The position numbers and the translations under genes are program-made. Source: Chloroflexota bacterium (lineage in GTDB: Bacteria; Chloroflexota; Limnocylindria; P2-11E). Taken from it: a stretch of DNA of 35,306 nt. Positions 9,292 through 16,997 of this stretch are shown piece by piece (position 1 is the stretch's first letter; every line of letters starts with the position of its first letter). The DNA lies in assembly GCA_016183435.1 (NCBI GenBank), contig JACPEQ010000046.1, forward strand, positions 1 through 35,306, read 5' to 3'. Below the pieces are notes generated by a model. That model searched no databases. It saw only the letters and a program-made list of their open reading frames with translations, and was not told the origin of the DNA.

Positions 9292-9319
9292 GACGGCCCG
9301 TGCTCGAGCACGGGCCGTC
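9292..9319. repeat. Perfect 28-bp palindrome (possible terminator or operator)
   Basis: GACGGCCCGTGCTCGAGCACGGGCCGTC equals its own reverse complement. Confidence 0.9.
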
Positions 9320-9344
9320 GGATCTTGTGGCAACCTTGGCCGCG

Positions 9345-9944
9345 ATGCTCCACGAGCAGCTCGCTCGGGCCTTCCCGGATCTTGCGCGGATAGAGGACAA
9401 GCGGCTGCGCGACGCCGTCGCGGACCAGTGGCGCTACGTCGGCGAATGCAACCCGATCCACACGGACCTCGAGCGCATCCCCGCGCACCCGTCCCTTCCC
9501 GTCGAGCGCTACGGCAGCCTCGCGGCCCACATCCGCGCGCAGCTGGCGCTCTCGCGGACGCTGGTGCCGACCTACGCGAAGGAGTGGAACATCCAGCTGT
9601 CCCTCGACCACTTCCTGGCGTGCGCGCTGGTCCACGACTCCGCCAAGGTGATCGAGTTCGTCGAGCAGGACGGCGCGCTCGTCGCGACGCCGGGCTTCGA
9701 CCACGCCTACGAGGGCGCGAAGATCGCGCTCCAGGTCGGGTTCCCGCGCGAGGTCGCGCACATGATCTCGGTGCACACGTACCTCGGGGCCAAGCGGCTG
9801 CCGCGGACCGCGGCCGCCCAGCTGTTCCAGTTCCTCGACCCGATCTGCCTCCCGGTCTTCCCGGAGCTGGGGAAGAGCGCCGTCGAGCGCCACCTCGAGG
9901 CGAACAAGTGGGTCGCGCCCCCGGCGCCGGAGGATCTGCCATGA
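9345..9944 (+). CDS. HD-domain-like phosphohydrolase
   Basis: ATG 9345 in the 9120..9944 frame; SLDHFLACALVHDSAKVIEFVEQDG (HD motif) and AHMISVHTY. Confidence 0.6.
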   Translation: MLHEQLARAFPDLARIEDKRLRDAVADQWRYVGECNPIHTDLERIPAHPSLPVERYGSLAAHIRAQLALSRTLVPTYAKEWNIQLSLDHFLACALVHDSAKVIEFVEQDGALVATPGFDHAYEGAKIALQVGFPREVAHMISVHTYLGAKRLPRTAAAQLFQFLDPICLPVFPELGKSAVERHLEANKWVAPPAPEDLP

Positions 9945-9957
9945 GCGAGGCGCTCCC

Positions 9958-10395
9958 GTGAGCGAGGTGCGGATAAGGGACCTCACCGAGCTGGACATCG
10001 ACGGCATCACCCGCGTCGACGAGCGCATCACCGGCAGGTACCGGCCGGAGGTCTGGGAGCAGCGGGTCGTGTACTACATCCGCCGCGACGCGGACGCGCC
10101 GAAGGTCGCCGAGCAGGACGGCACGGTCGTGGGGTTCATGCTCGGCGAGGTCCGCGGCGGGGAGTTCGGTCTCGACGAGCCGACGGGCTGGATCGAGTTC
10201 TTCGGCGTCGATCCCGGCGCGCGAGGCAGTGGCGTCGGCCGCCGGCTCACCGAAGCGCTGCTCGACCACTTCCGCTCGCGCGGGGCGCGGATCACGCGGA
10301 CGATGGTCGCGACCAGGGACCGCGAGATCGACGCGTTCCTGCGCGCGATGGGCTTCAAGCCCGCGCCCCTGACGGCGCTCGAGAAGCCACTTTGA
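9958..10395 (+). CDS. GNAT-family N-acetyltransferase
   Basis: VRIRDLTELDIDGITRVDERI, IEFFGVDPGARGSGVGRRLTEALLDHFRSRGA and FLRAMGFKP are canonical GNAT motifs; GTG start. Confidence 0.85.
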   Translation: MSEVRIRDLTELDIDGITRVDERITGRYRPEVWEQRVVYYIRRDADAPKVAEQDGTVVGFMLGEVRGGEFGLDEPTGWIEFFGVDPGARGSGVGRRLTEALLDHFRSRGARITRTMVATRDREIDAFLRAMGFKPAPLTALEKPL

Positions 10396-10421
10396 ATGGT
10401 CATACCATTCGCCGCTAACAT
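10392..10421 (+). promoter_or_regulatory. Putative sigma70-type promoter with FadR/GntR-like operator in the spacer (leaderless downstream gene)
   Basis: TTGAAT (10392-10397), 18-bp spacer, TAACAT (10416-10421). GAATGGT-CAT-ACCATTC inverted repeat at 10394-10410 contains TGGTCATACCA, which fits the FadR-type consensus TNGTNNNACNA. The ATG at 10428 falls at the expected +1. Confidence 0.6.
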
Positions 10422-10427
10422 CGAGCG

Positions 10428-11738
10428 ATGAGCGAGAAGCGGCTCGAGCTCCCGCGCGAGTACCACGAGGCCGTCCTGCACTGGCAGCGGCACAGCTTCC
10501 CCGACTACCCCAAGCTCGCGGAGGTCTGGGACAGGTACTTCCCGCGCGACGAGCCGTTCTGCCTGTGCGCCAAGGTCGCCGACGGCATGTCCGACGTCAT
10601 CGAGATCGGGGACCTCATCGGCGAGCCGAAGGCGACGAAGCCGGCGGACCTGCGGCCGGAGGCCGCGCGCATCCTGCTCGGCCAGATCCGCGCCCAGGCC
10701 TCCACCGAGTTCGGCTCGATCCAGCAGCACACCGGCACCTTCCAGCGCGCGAGCGACCCGCAGGACCAGGCGTGGGTGCTGCGCGTCATGGCCGAGGAGC
10801 TGCGCCACGGCTACCAGATGATCCACCTGCTCACCAGCACGGACTGGTCGCCGGTCACCGATACCACACCCGCCGACATGGTCGAAGAGATCCTGAGCAT
10901 GCAGACCGGCTCGCACGTGCTGGCGGCGTTCAATCTCGAGTTCGACAGCTTCACCGACAACGTCGTGTTCGCCGCGTTCATCGACCGCGTCGGCAAGTAC
11001 CAGCTGACGATGCAGAAGGTGTCGTCGTACGCGCCGTACGCGACGAGCATGCCGCCGATGCTGAAGGAGGAGGCATTCCACCTCGCCGCGGGCGTCGTGC
11101 CGCTGCGGCGCTGGGTGGAGGCCGCCGCGCGCGGCGACGCCCTGGTGGGCATGGACGCCATCCGGAAGGCCTGCACCAAGTGGTTCTGCCGGGGACTCGA
11201 GATGTTCGGTGACGACCGGCCGGACTCGCACGGTGGCGAGGACTCGGTCCGGCTCGGCCTGAAGGACATGACCAACCGCCAGGCGCAGGACGCATACATC
11301 GCCGAGGTCGGCCAGATGCTCGACGATCTCAACGAGCGCTACGTGCGCGCCAAGCGGCCCGACCTCTCACGGGACGACGCCGCTGCGCTGTACGAGCGCG
11401 TGAAGCAGGGTCGCAGCGGCGAGGGCGGGGTCGAGTGGACGGACCTGCTGCGCCTGCCGGACCGGCGCTTCTTCCGCCGCCGCGGCGACGGTGCGTTCCA
11501 GATGTGGGGCTTCGACGGCGAGCGGTTCGACGATCCCGAGAAGTGCATCGCGCACGTCGCGTCGCACCTGCCCGAGGCGTACCGCGCGTCCGTGGACGTG
11601 CGGCACTGGGCCGACATGCTGCGCAACGTCCACTCCGGCGAGGTCGCGCTCAAGGACGCCATCAAGAGCATGCCGCGCCTCGCGCGCGTCGGCGGCCCGT
11701 GCCCATGCTCACGGTCCGTTCGGTGGGTGAGCGTGTAA
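10428..11738 (+). CDS. PaaA/BoxB-like ferritin-fold diiron oxygenase family protein
   Basis: TEFGSIQQHTGTF, MAEELRHGYQM, LEFDSFTDNVVFAAFIDRVGKYQL and LKEEAFHLAAG give repeated E/ExxRH-type diiron ligands as in phenylacetyl-CoA/benzoyl-CoA epoxidase components. Confidence 0.65.
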   Translation: MSEKRLELPREYHEAVLHWQRHSFPDYPKLAEVWDRYFPRDEPFCLCAKVADGMSDVIEIGDLIGEPKATKPADLRPEAARILLGQIRAQASTEFGSIQQHTGTFQRASDPQDQAWVLRVMAEELRHGYQMIHLLTSTDWSPVTDTTPADMVEEILSMQTGSHVLAAFNLEFDSFTDNVVFAAFIDRVGKYQLTMQKVSSYAPYATSMPPMLKEEAFHLAAGVVPLRRWVEAAARGDALVGMDAIRKACTKWFCRGLEMFGDDRPDSHGGEDSVRLGLKDMTNRQAQDAYIAEVGQMLDDLNERYVRAKRPDLSRDDAAALYERVKQGRSGEGGVEWTDLLRLPDRRFFRRRGDGAFQMWGFDGERFDDPEKCIAHVASHLPEAYRASVDVRHWADMLRNVHSGEVALKDAIKSMPRLARVGGPCPCSRSVRWVSV

Positions 11739-12022
11739 GTCGAGGGCGGCAAGCCGGTCCGGTGTGGGGAACCGGGCCGGCGGAGGAGGGGAAGGCGCCG
11801 GAGGGGTCCCAAGCGACCCGCCGTCAGGGCCCTCAGGACGCGGGAAGCACCGTAAACGCCGATCTCTCCTGGCGACCAGAGCGTTGGGTCACATTCGGGG
11901 CGACCGAACGGCCGCCGAGGAGGTGCCATCAGCGATCCGCGGATGGACCGCACACGTCCACGAACACGAGCACCCCGTCCACCAGGGCGCGCCCGTCTGA
12001 GAAGGAGACCGACCAAGAAAGG

Positions 12023-12286
12023 CCCGAGCGATCTGTCGCCGCTCCGAGATGGTGTCTGACTTCGCATCTCGGTCGGTGGGACCGGCCCTTGATACCGTCT
12101 CCGGCCGTCTTTGATGCCGTCCCCAAGGCCGATCCTCGTTGATGGGATCTCCGTTCGACCGGCCTCTTGACAGACCCCTCGGGTCGGTGACCCACGCTAC
12201 GACGGGCTCGTTCGCTGTGGAAGGGTCGAACGTCCCCGCCGTGACCGACCTGATGCCGGGGATCGAAGCGGATCGTGGATAACTGC
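12023..12286 (+). repeat. Copy 1 of dispersed intergenic element (CCCGAGCGA ... TTGAT-box array ... CAGACCCCTCGGGTC ... CGTGGATAACTGC)
   Basis: CCCGAGCGA 12023-12031; TTGATACCGTCTC 12089-12101; TTGATGCCGTCCC 12111-12123; TTGATGGGATCTC 12139-12151; CAGACCCCTCGGGTC 12171-12185; CGTGGATAACTGC 12274-12286. The same blocks recur at 21524-21802. Confidence 0.8.
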
Positions 12287-12347
12287 TGCCGACCGACGCG
12301 GGAGGTTCGACCCTGTCCATCCTCGCGTGTCCGCATGAGACTCGCTG

Positions 12348-12563
12348 GTGCGCATGGCGAAGCGGCGATCCGAGCAGCCGCGCACGTTCACTGAGACGCC
12401 GTCGAAGCGTGCGCTGCGCGGGGCGCAGCAGGTCGCGCGGCACGACATGGAGCGCGGTGTGACGAGCCGCGCGCGCAAGAGCGTTCAGGGGCGCGAGACG
12501 ACGCCCGATCCGCGCCACGGAGGCCGGCCGGGTCAGCGCAGCTCGAAGTGGCAGCCGCCGTAG
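12348..12563 (+). CDS. Possible small basic hypothetical protein (low confidence)
   Basis: 71-aa ORF (MRMAKRRSEQPRTFTETPSKRALRGAQQVARHDMERGVTSRARK...); no recognisable domain and weak initiation signal. Confidence 0.25.
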   Translation: MRMAKRRSEQPRTFTETPSKRALRGAQQVARHDMERGVTSRARKSVQGRETTPDPRHGGRPGQRSSKWQPP

Positions 12564-12675
12564 ACGCGCGACGAGCAGATGGTCCGGCGCGATGACCTCC
12601 GTTCGATGCCGCGTCGCCAGATGGCACTTGAGGCCCGCCGGCCGGCGCGCCAACGTCGTGTCGTGGAGGTGTGCG

Positions 12676-13209
12676 GTGGAATGCAGCGAGCGGCTCCAGT
12701 CCTATCTACGTGAGAGCAACGTCCCATTCCAGCTGGTCGAGCATCCGGTCGCGTACACCGCCCAGGAGGTCGCCGCCTCCGAGCACGTGCCGGGTCGGAT
12801 GTTCGCGAAGGTCGTGATGGTGGTCGCCGATGGTCAGTTGACGATGCTCGTCCTCCCCGCGATGGAGAGGGTCCGCCTCAGCGAGGTGCAGAAGGCCCTC
12901 GGGGCGAAGGAGACCAGGCTCGCGAGCGAGGAAGAGTTCGGGTCGCGCTTTCCGGACTGCGACGTCGGCGCGATGCCCCCTTTCGGCTACCTCTACGGCG
13001 TGCCGATGATCGTCGACGAGTCGCTCGCGCGGAACGAGCGCATCGTCTTCCAGCCAGGAACGCACACGCAGACGATGAGCGTGCGGTACGCGGACTACGT
13101 CCGGCTCGTCCAGCCGCGCATCGCCGAGATCGGGACCGTCGCGGAGCGCGAGCCGGCGGGCAGCATGTTCACCGAAGAGCGGCTTCGGCCGAGCACCTCG
13201 GCCCGCTGA
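12676..13209 (+). CDS. YbaK/EbsC-type aminoacyl-tRNA deacylase domain protein
   Basis: GTG 12676: LVEHPVAYTAQEVAASEHVPGRMFAKVVMVVADGQLTMLVLPAMERV... typical YbaK/ProX fold sequence. Confidence 0.85.
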   Translation: MECSERLQSYLRESNVPFQLVEHPVAYTAQEVAASEHVPGRMFAKVVMVVADGQLTMLVLPAMERVRLSEVQKALGAKETRLASEEEFGSRFPDCDVGAMPPFGYLYGVPMIVDESLARNERIVFQPGTHTQTMSVRYADYVRLVQPRIAEIGTVAEREPAGSMFTEERLRPSTSAR

Positions 13210-13236
13210 GCGCGTCCAGCGCGCGGAGCTGGGGAC

Positions 13237-13647
13237 GTGGGCTATCGAACGACGGAACACACCGCCGACATCGGCATCGAGGCTTGGGGTGAGAGCCTCC
13301 CGCTCGCCTTCGAGGAAGCGGCGCGGGCGATGTTCTCGCTGATGGTGGACCTCGACACGGTCGCCGAGCGTGCGACCCGCACGCAGACGGTGCACGCGTT
13401 CGAGCGCGGCGACCTGCTCGTCGGATGGCTCAACGAGCTCATCGGCCTCGTTGATTCGGAGGGCCTCGTGTTCCGACGCTTCGTGGTCAGCTCGCTGACG
13501 GAGCGCGATCTCACCGCGCGCTCGTACGGCGAGCCGATCGACCCCGCGCGCCACTCGCCGCACCTCGCGGTCAAGGCGGCCACCTATCACCGGCTCGCGC
13601 TCGACGATGGTCCGCCTGCGCGCGTGCACGTCGTGCTGGACATCTAG
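13237..13647 (+). CDS. Archease (RtcB cofactor)
   Basis: GYRTTEHTADIGIEAWGESLPLAFEEAARAMFSLMVD, LLVGWLNELIGLVDSEG and HLAVKAATYHRL are archease signatures; adjacent to rtcB. Confidence 0.93.
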   Translation: MGYRTTEHTADIGIEAWGESLPLAFEEAARAMFSLMVDLDTVAERATRTQTVHAFERGDLLVGWLNELIGLVDSEGLVFRRFVVSSLTERDLTARSYGEPIDPARHSPHLAVKAATYHRLALDDGPPARVHVVLDI

Positions 13648-13649
13648 CG

Positions 13650-15107
13650 ATGACCGTGTCCGTCGCCGCGCGCCTCGAGCCGATCGACGGCTGCCGCTGG
13701 CGGCTGCCCCGAGGAAGCCGGCCCGGCATGCACGTCCCCGGGATCGTGTACGCGGACGCCGCCATGGCGGCGGAGCTCGAGCACGATCCGGCGCTCGACC
13801 AGGTGGCCAACGTCGCGACGTTGCCGGGGATCGTTCGGGCATCGCTCGCGATGCCCGACATCCACTGGGGATACGGGTTCGCGATCGGCGGCGTCGCCGC
13901 GTTCCGCCTGAGCGACGGCGTCGTCGCCGCGGGCGGGGTCGGCTACGACATCAACTGCGGGACACGGATCATCCGCACGACCCTGACGCGGTCGGATCTG
14001 GAGGCCGTGACCGATCGGCTCGCCGACGAGCTCGCCCAGCGGGTGCCGGCGGGCCTCGCGTCACAGGGTCCGACGGCGCGCGCCGGGTCCGAGCTCGACG
14101 CCATCCTCCGCGGTGGCGCGCGGTGGGCGGTGGAGCACGGGCTCGGCTGGCCGGACGACCTCGAGACCTGCGAAGAGCGAGGAGCGATGGACGGTGCGGA
14201 TCCCGGTCTCGTGTCCGCACGCGCCAAGGAGCGCGGCCGTGGACAGCTCGGGTCACTGGGCTCGGGGAACCACTTCGTCGAGGTCGAGGCCGTCGATGAG
14301 GTCTTCGACGACCGCGTCGCCGCGGCATTCGGCGTCAGCACGGGCCAGATCGTCGTCTTCCTGCATACCGGCTCACGCGGCCTCGGACACCAGGTCTGCA
14401 CGGACTTCCTGGGTGTGATGGGGGATGCGGCACGCCGGAGCGGCATCCAGCTGCCGGACCGCCAGCTGGCGTGCGCCTACATCCGCTCCAAAGAGGGCCA
14501 GGAGTACCTCGCGGCGATGCGCGCGGCGGCGAACTTCGCCTGGGCGAACCGCCAGGCCATCACGCACGCCGTGCGCGGGGCATTCACCGCGGTCTTCCGG
14601 CGAAGTGCGGACGCGCTCGGGATGTCGGTCCTCTACGACGTGGCGCACAACATCGCCAAGGTCGAGCGGCACGCCGACGACGGCGAGAGCGTCGAGGTGC
14701 TCGTCCACCGCAAGGGCGCGACGCGCGCCTTCCCCGCGCACCACCCCGACGTACCGGCGCGATATGCCGCCGCCGGCCAGCCGGTCCTCATCCCCGGCGA
14801 CATGGGCCGCTACTCCTTCCTCTGTGTGGGCGCGGACGGTGCCATGCGCGAGACGTTCGGCTCGACGTGCCACGGCGCCGGACGGCGGCAGAGCCGTCAC
14901 GCGGCGCTGCGCGAGCAGCGGGGGGTCGACCTGGTCAGCCTCCTGCGCGCGAAGGGCATCACGGTGCGCGTCACGGACCGGCGCCTCCTCGGGGAGGAGG
15001 CATCCTCGGCCTACAAGGACGTGGCCTCGGTCGTGGAGGTGTGCGACCGCGCGGGGATCGCCCGCAAGGTGGCGCGCCTGCGGCCGATCATCGTCGTCAA
15101 GGGGTAG
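13650..15107 (+). CDS. rtcB: RNA-splicing ligase RtcB
   Basis: MPDIHWGYGFAIGGVAAF, GGVGYDINCGTR, LGSGNHFVEVEAVD, HTGSRGLGHQV, GSTCHGAGRRQSR: Mn-binding and GMP-His motifs of RtcB. Confidence 0.96.
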   Translation: MTVSVAARLEPIDGCRWRLPRGSRPGMHVPGIVYADAAMAAELEHDPALDQVANVATLPGIVRASLAMPDIHWGYGFAIGGVAAFRLSDGVVAAGGVGYDINCGTRIIRTTLTRSDLEAVTDRLADELAQRVPAGLASQGPTARAGSELDAILRGGARWAVEHGLGWPDDLETCEERGAMDGADPGLVSARAKERGRGQLGSLGSGNHFVEVEAVDEVFDDRVAAAFGVSTGQIVVFLHTGSRGLGHQVCTDFLGVMGDAARRSGIQLPDRQLACAYIRSKEGQEYLAAMRAAANFAWANRQAITHAVRGAFTAVFRRSADALGMSVLYDVAHNIAKVERHADDGESVEVLVHRKGATRAFPAHHPDVPARYAAAGQPVLIPGDMGRYSFLCVGADGAMRETFGSTCHGAGRRQSRHAALREQRGVDLVSLLRAKGITVRVTDRRLLGEEASSAYKDVASVVEVCDRAGIARKVARLRPIIVVKG

Positions 15108-15156
15108 GGCGTCGCGCCGTCCGGGCGTGCTTGCGCGCTGACCTGGACGGGAGACT

Positions 15157-15633
15157 CTAGCGCCGCGTCGCGAGCGCCTTCACCACGGAGCGCACCGTCA
15201 GGAAGAACACGATCGCCACGAGCTGCCCCATGAAGATCGTGCGGTTCAGGTCCAGCGCCGGTTCCCAGCGCACACGACCCTCCCGGATGACGAAGGCGCC
15301 CGCCGGCTTCGCGCTCACGCCGAACCCCCCGCCCTGACCGCTCCCTCGCTGCCCGGCGCCCTCGCCGCCGCCGCTGCCGCCGCCCCCGCCGCCGCCCAGC
15401 GAGACCGCGGGGATGACCGTCACGCCGTCGCGTTCGACCGGCTCGCCGAACACACGCTTCACGGTGAGAACGTCCTGTGCGCGCTCGATGAACGCGAGCG
15501 GCCGCGCCGGACCCGCGCTGTCGCTCAGGTGACCCGCCTCGGGCACTCGCACGAGCTCGCCGCGGTGCCGGTCGTGCTTGCGCTCGTGCTCGTCGTCCTC
15601 GTCGCCGGTGTCACTCTCGTCGTCGTCGGACAT
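15157..15633 (-). CDS. GerW/YtfJ-family sporulation-type protein with C-terminal TM helix
   Basis: TVKRVFGEPVERDGVTVIPAVSLGGGGGGGSGGG...GGGFGVSAKPAGAFVIREGRVRWEPALD followed by a hydrophobic segment. Confidence 0.78.
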   Translation of the reverse strand: MSDDDESDTGDEDDEHERKHDRHRGELVRVPEAGHLSDSAGPARPLAFIERAQDVLTVKRVFGEPVERDGVTVIPAVSLGGGGGGGSGGGEGAGQRGSGQGGGFGVSAKPAGAFVIREGRVRWEPALDLNRTIFMGQLVAIVFFLTVRSVVKALATRR

Positions 15634-15677
15634 CTGCCGCCTCCCGCTCCGCTGCGAACGGCCGTCGATCGACGCCG

Positions 15678-16802
15678 CTACGTCAGCCGGTACTTCGCGA
15701 TCTTCTTCATGTCGAGGGCGAGACCCATGCCAGGCCGCTGCGGCAGGTCTACCACGCCCTTCGTCGCCTTCGGAATAGGCTCAGTGAAGATCTCGGCGAG
15801 CGGATTGTCGATGTACATCTCCTCGACCTTCCACAGATCGGGCACCGCCGCGGCGAGATGGATCGACGCCAGCTGCGCGACGCCGCATGAGAAACCGGTG
15901 TGCGGCGCGTACCGGACGTTGTGCGCGTGCACGAGCGCGCCCAGGCGCATGCCGCCGGTGAAGCCGCCGACGCGCGCGATGTCCGGCTGGACGATGTCCA
16001 CCGCGCGGCGGCGCAGGAGCTCGCGGAACCCGAAGATGCCGAACTCCGACTCGCCGCAGGCGAGCGCGATCGACGTGTGCCGGCGGATCTGCTCGTACCC
16101 GTCGATGTCATCGGGATAGACCGGCTCCTCGAGGAAGGTGATGTCGTACTTCTCGACCTGATCGCAGAAGCGGATCGCGGTCGCCGCGTCATACGCGCTG
16201 TTCACGTCGATGCCGATCTCGATCTCCGGCCCCGCGGCCTCGCGGACCGCGCGGACGCTCTCGATGTCCATGCGCAGCCCACCCAGCTCGGCCGTCCGGC
16301 CGACCTTCATCTTCAGCGTGGTGTGGCCCTTCTGGACCTGCTCGCGCGTCTCGCGCTGCATCGTGTCGAGGTCGGCGATGTAGACCGAGGACGCGGACAC
16401 CGGGACGCGGTCGCGGCCGGCGCCACCGAGCGCCTTGTAGAGCGGGATGCCCTGCGCCTTGGCGACGATGTCCCACAGCGCCTGGTCCACGCCGCTCATG
16501 GCCTCCTGGACGAACCCGCGATAGTGCCCCCAGCCGCGCAGCTGGCGGAACATGTCGTCCCAGATCCCGCCCGCGTCGCGGGGATCGCGCCGCTCCAGGA
16601 CCGGCCACAGGAGGTCGCGGACGACGACGTCGGTCACGCGCGGGGCTTTGCGGGCGATGCACTCGCCGATCCCGGTGATGCCGTCGTCGGTCGTGAGCTC
16701 GACCAGCGTGGCCGTGAACGCGCCGTAGGGGCCGATGCCGAACTGGATCGGCTTCTCGAGCCGGGCCTCCAGCACGTATGTCTGGAGCTTGGCGATGCGC
16801 AT
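15678..16802 (-). CDS. Enolase superfamily (mandelate racemase/muconate lactonizing) enzyme
   Basis: TLKMKVGRTAELGG, IGIDVNSAYD, FLEEPVYPDD, LACGESEFGIFGFRELLRRRAVDIVQPDIARVGGFT and APHTGFSCGVA. Confidence 0.92.
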   Translation of the reverse strand: MRIAKLQTYVLEARLEKPIQFGIGPYGAFTATLVELTTDDGITGIGECIARKAPRVTDVVVRDLLWPVLERRDPRDAGGIWDDMFRQLRGWGHYRGFVQEAMSGVDQALWDIVAKAQGIPLYKALGGAGRDRVPVSASSVYIADLDTMQRETREQVQKGHTTLKMKVGRTAELGGLRMDIESVRAVREAAGPEIEIGIDVNSAYDAATAIRFCDQVEKYDITFLEEPVYPDDIDGYEQIRRHTSIALACGESEFGIFGFRELLRRRAVDIVQPDIARVGGFTGGMRLGALVHAHNVRYAPHTGFSCGVAQLASIHLAAAVPDLWKVEEMYIDNPLAEIFTEPIPKATKGVVDLPQRPGMGLALDMKKIAKYRLT

Positions 16803-16855
16803 CCGGGCCGAGACTAGCCGGGAACGGACGCCGCCCGCTCGGGGGCAGGCCCGGC

Positions 16856-16884
16856 TTGACAGCCGCTGCGCGCCGCCATAACTT
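16856..16884 (+). promoter_or_regulatory. sigma70-type promoter of groESL
   Basis: TTGACA (16856-16861), 17-bp spacer, TAACTT (16879-16884), immediately upstream of CIRCE. Confidence 0.8.
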
Positions 16885-16887
16885 TCG

Positions 16888-16914
16888 TTAGCAGTCTCGT
16901 GGGGCGAGTGCTAA
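16888..16914 (+). promoter_or_regulatory. CIRCE element (HrcA operator)
   Basis: TTAGCAGTC-N9-GAGTGCTAA versus consensus TTAGCACTC-N9-GAGTGCTAA; one mismatch in the left arm. Confidence 0.93.
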
Positions 16915-16997
16915 CACCCCCTTCGGGCGACCGACCCGTGGGTGAGCCTGCCTCGCGACCAAACTCGGATGCAAGACACGTAGGAGGGAGCGCGTAC

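Noticed and set aside
12089-12185. TTGAT-box array considered as a CRISPR array
   Set aside because: Boxes are about 13 bp, imperfect and unequally spaced (22/28/28 and 22/38/30), with no spacers of uniform size and no cas genes.
12089-12185. TTGATA/TTGATG/TTGACA boxes considered as tandem -35 promoter elements
   Set aside because: No consistent TATAAT-like -10 hexamers 16-18 bp downstream; kept as an unexplained repeat instead.
12301-12330. GGTTCGACCC resembling a tRNA T-loop
   Set aside because: Flanking bases do not form a T-stem and no acceptor or anticodon stems fit.
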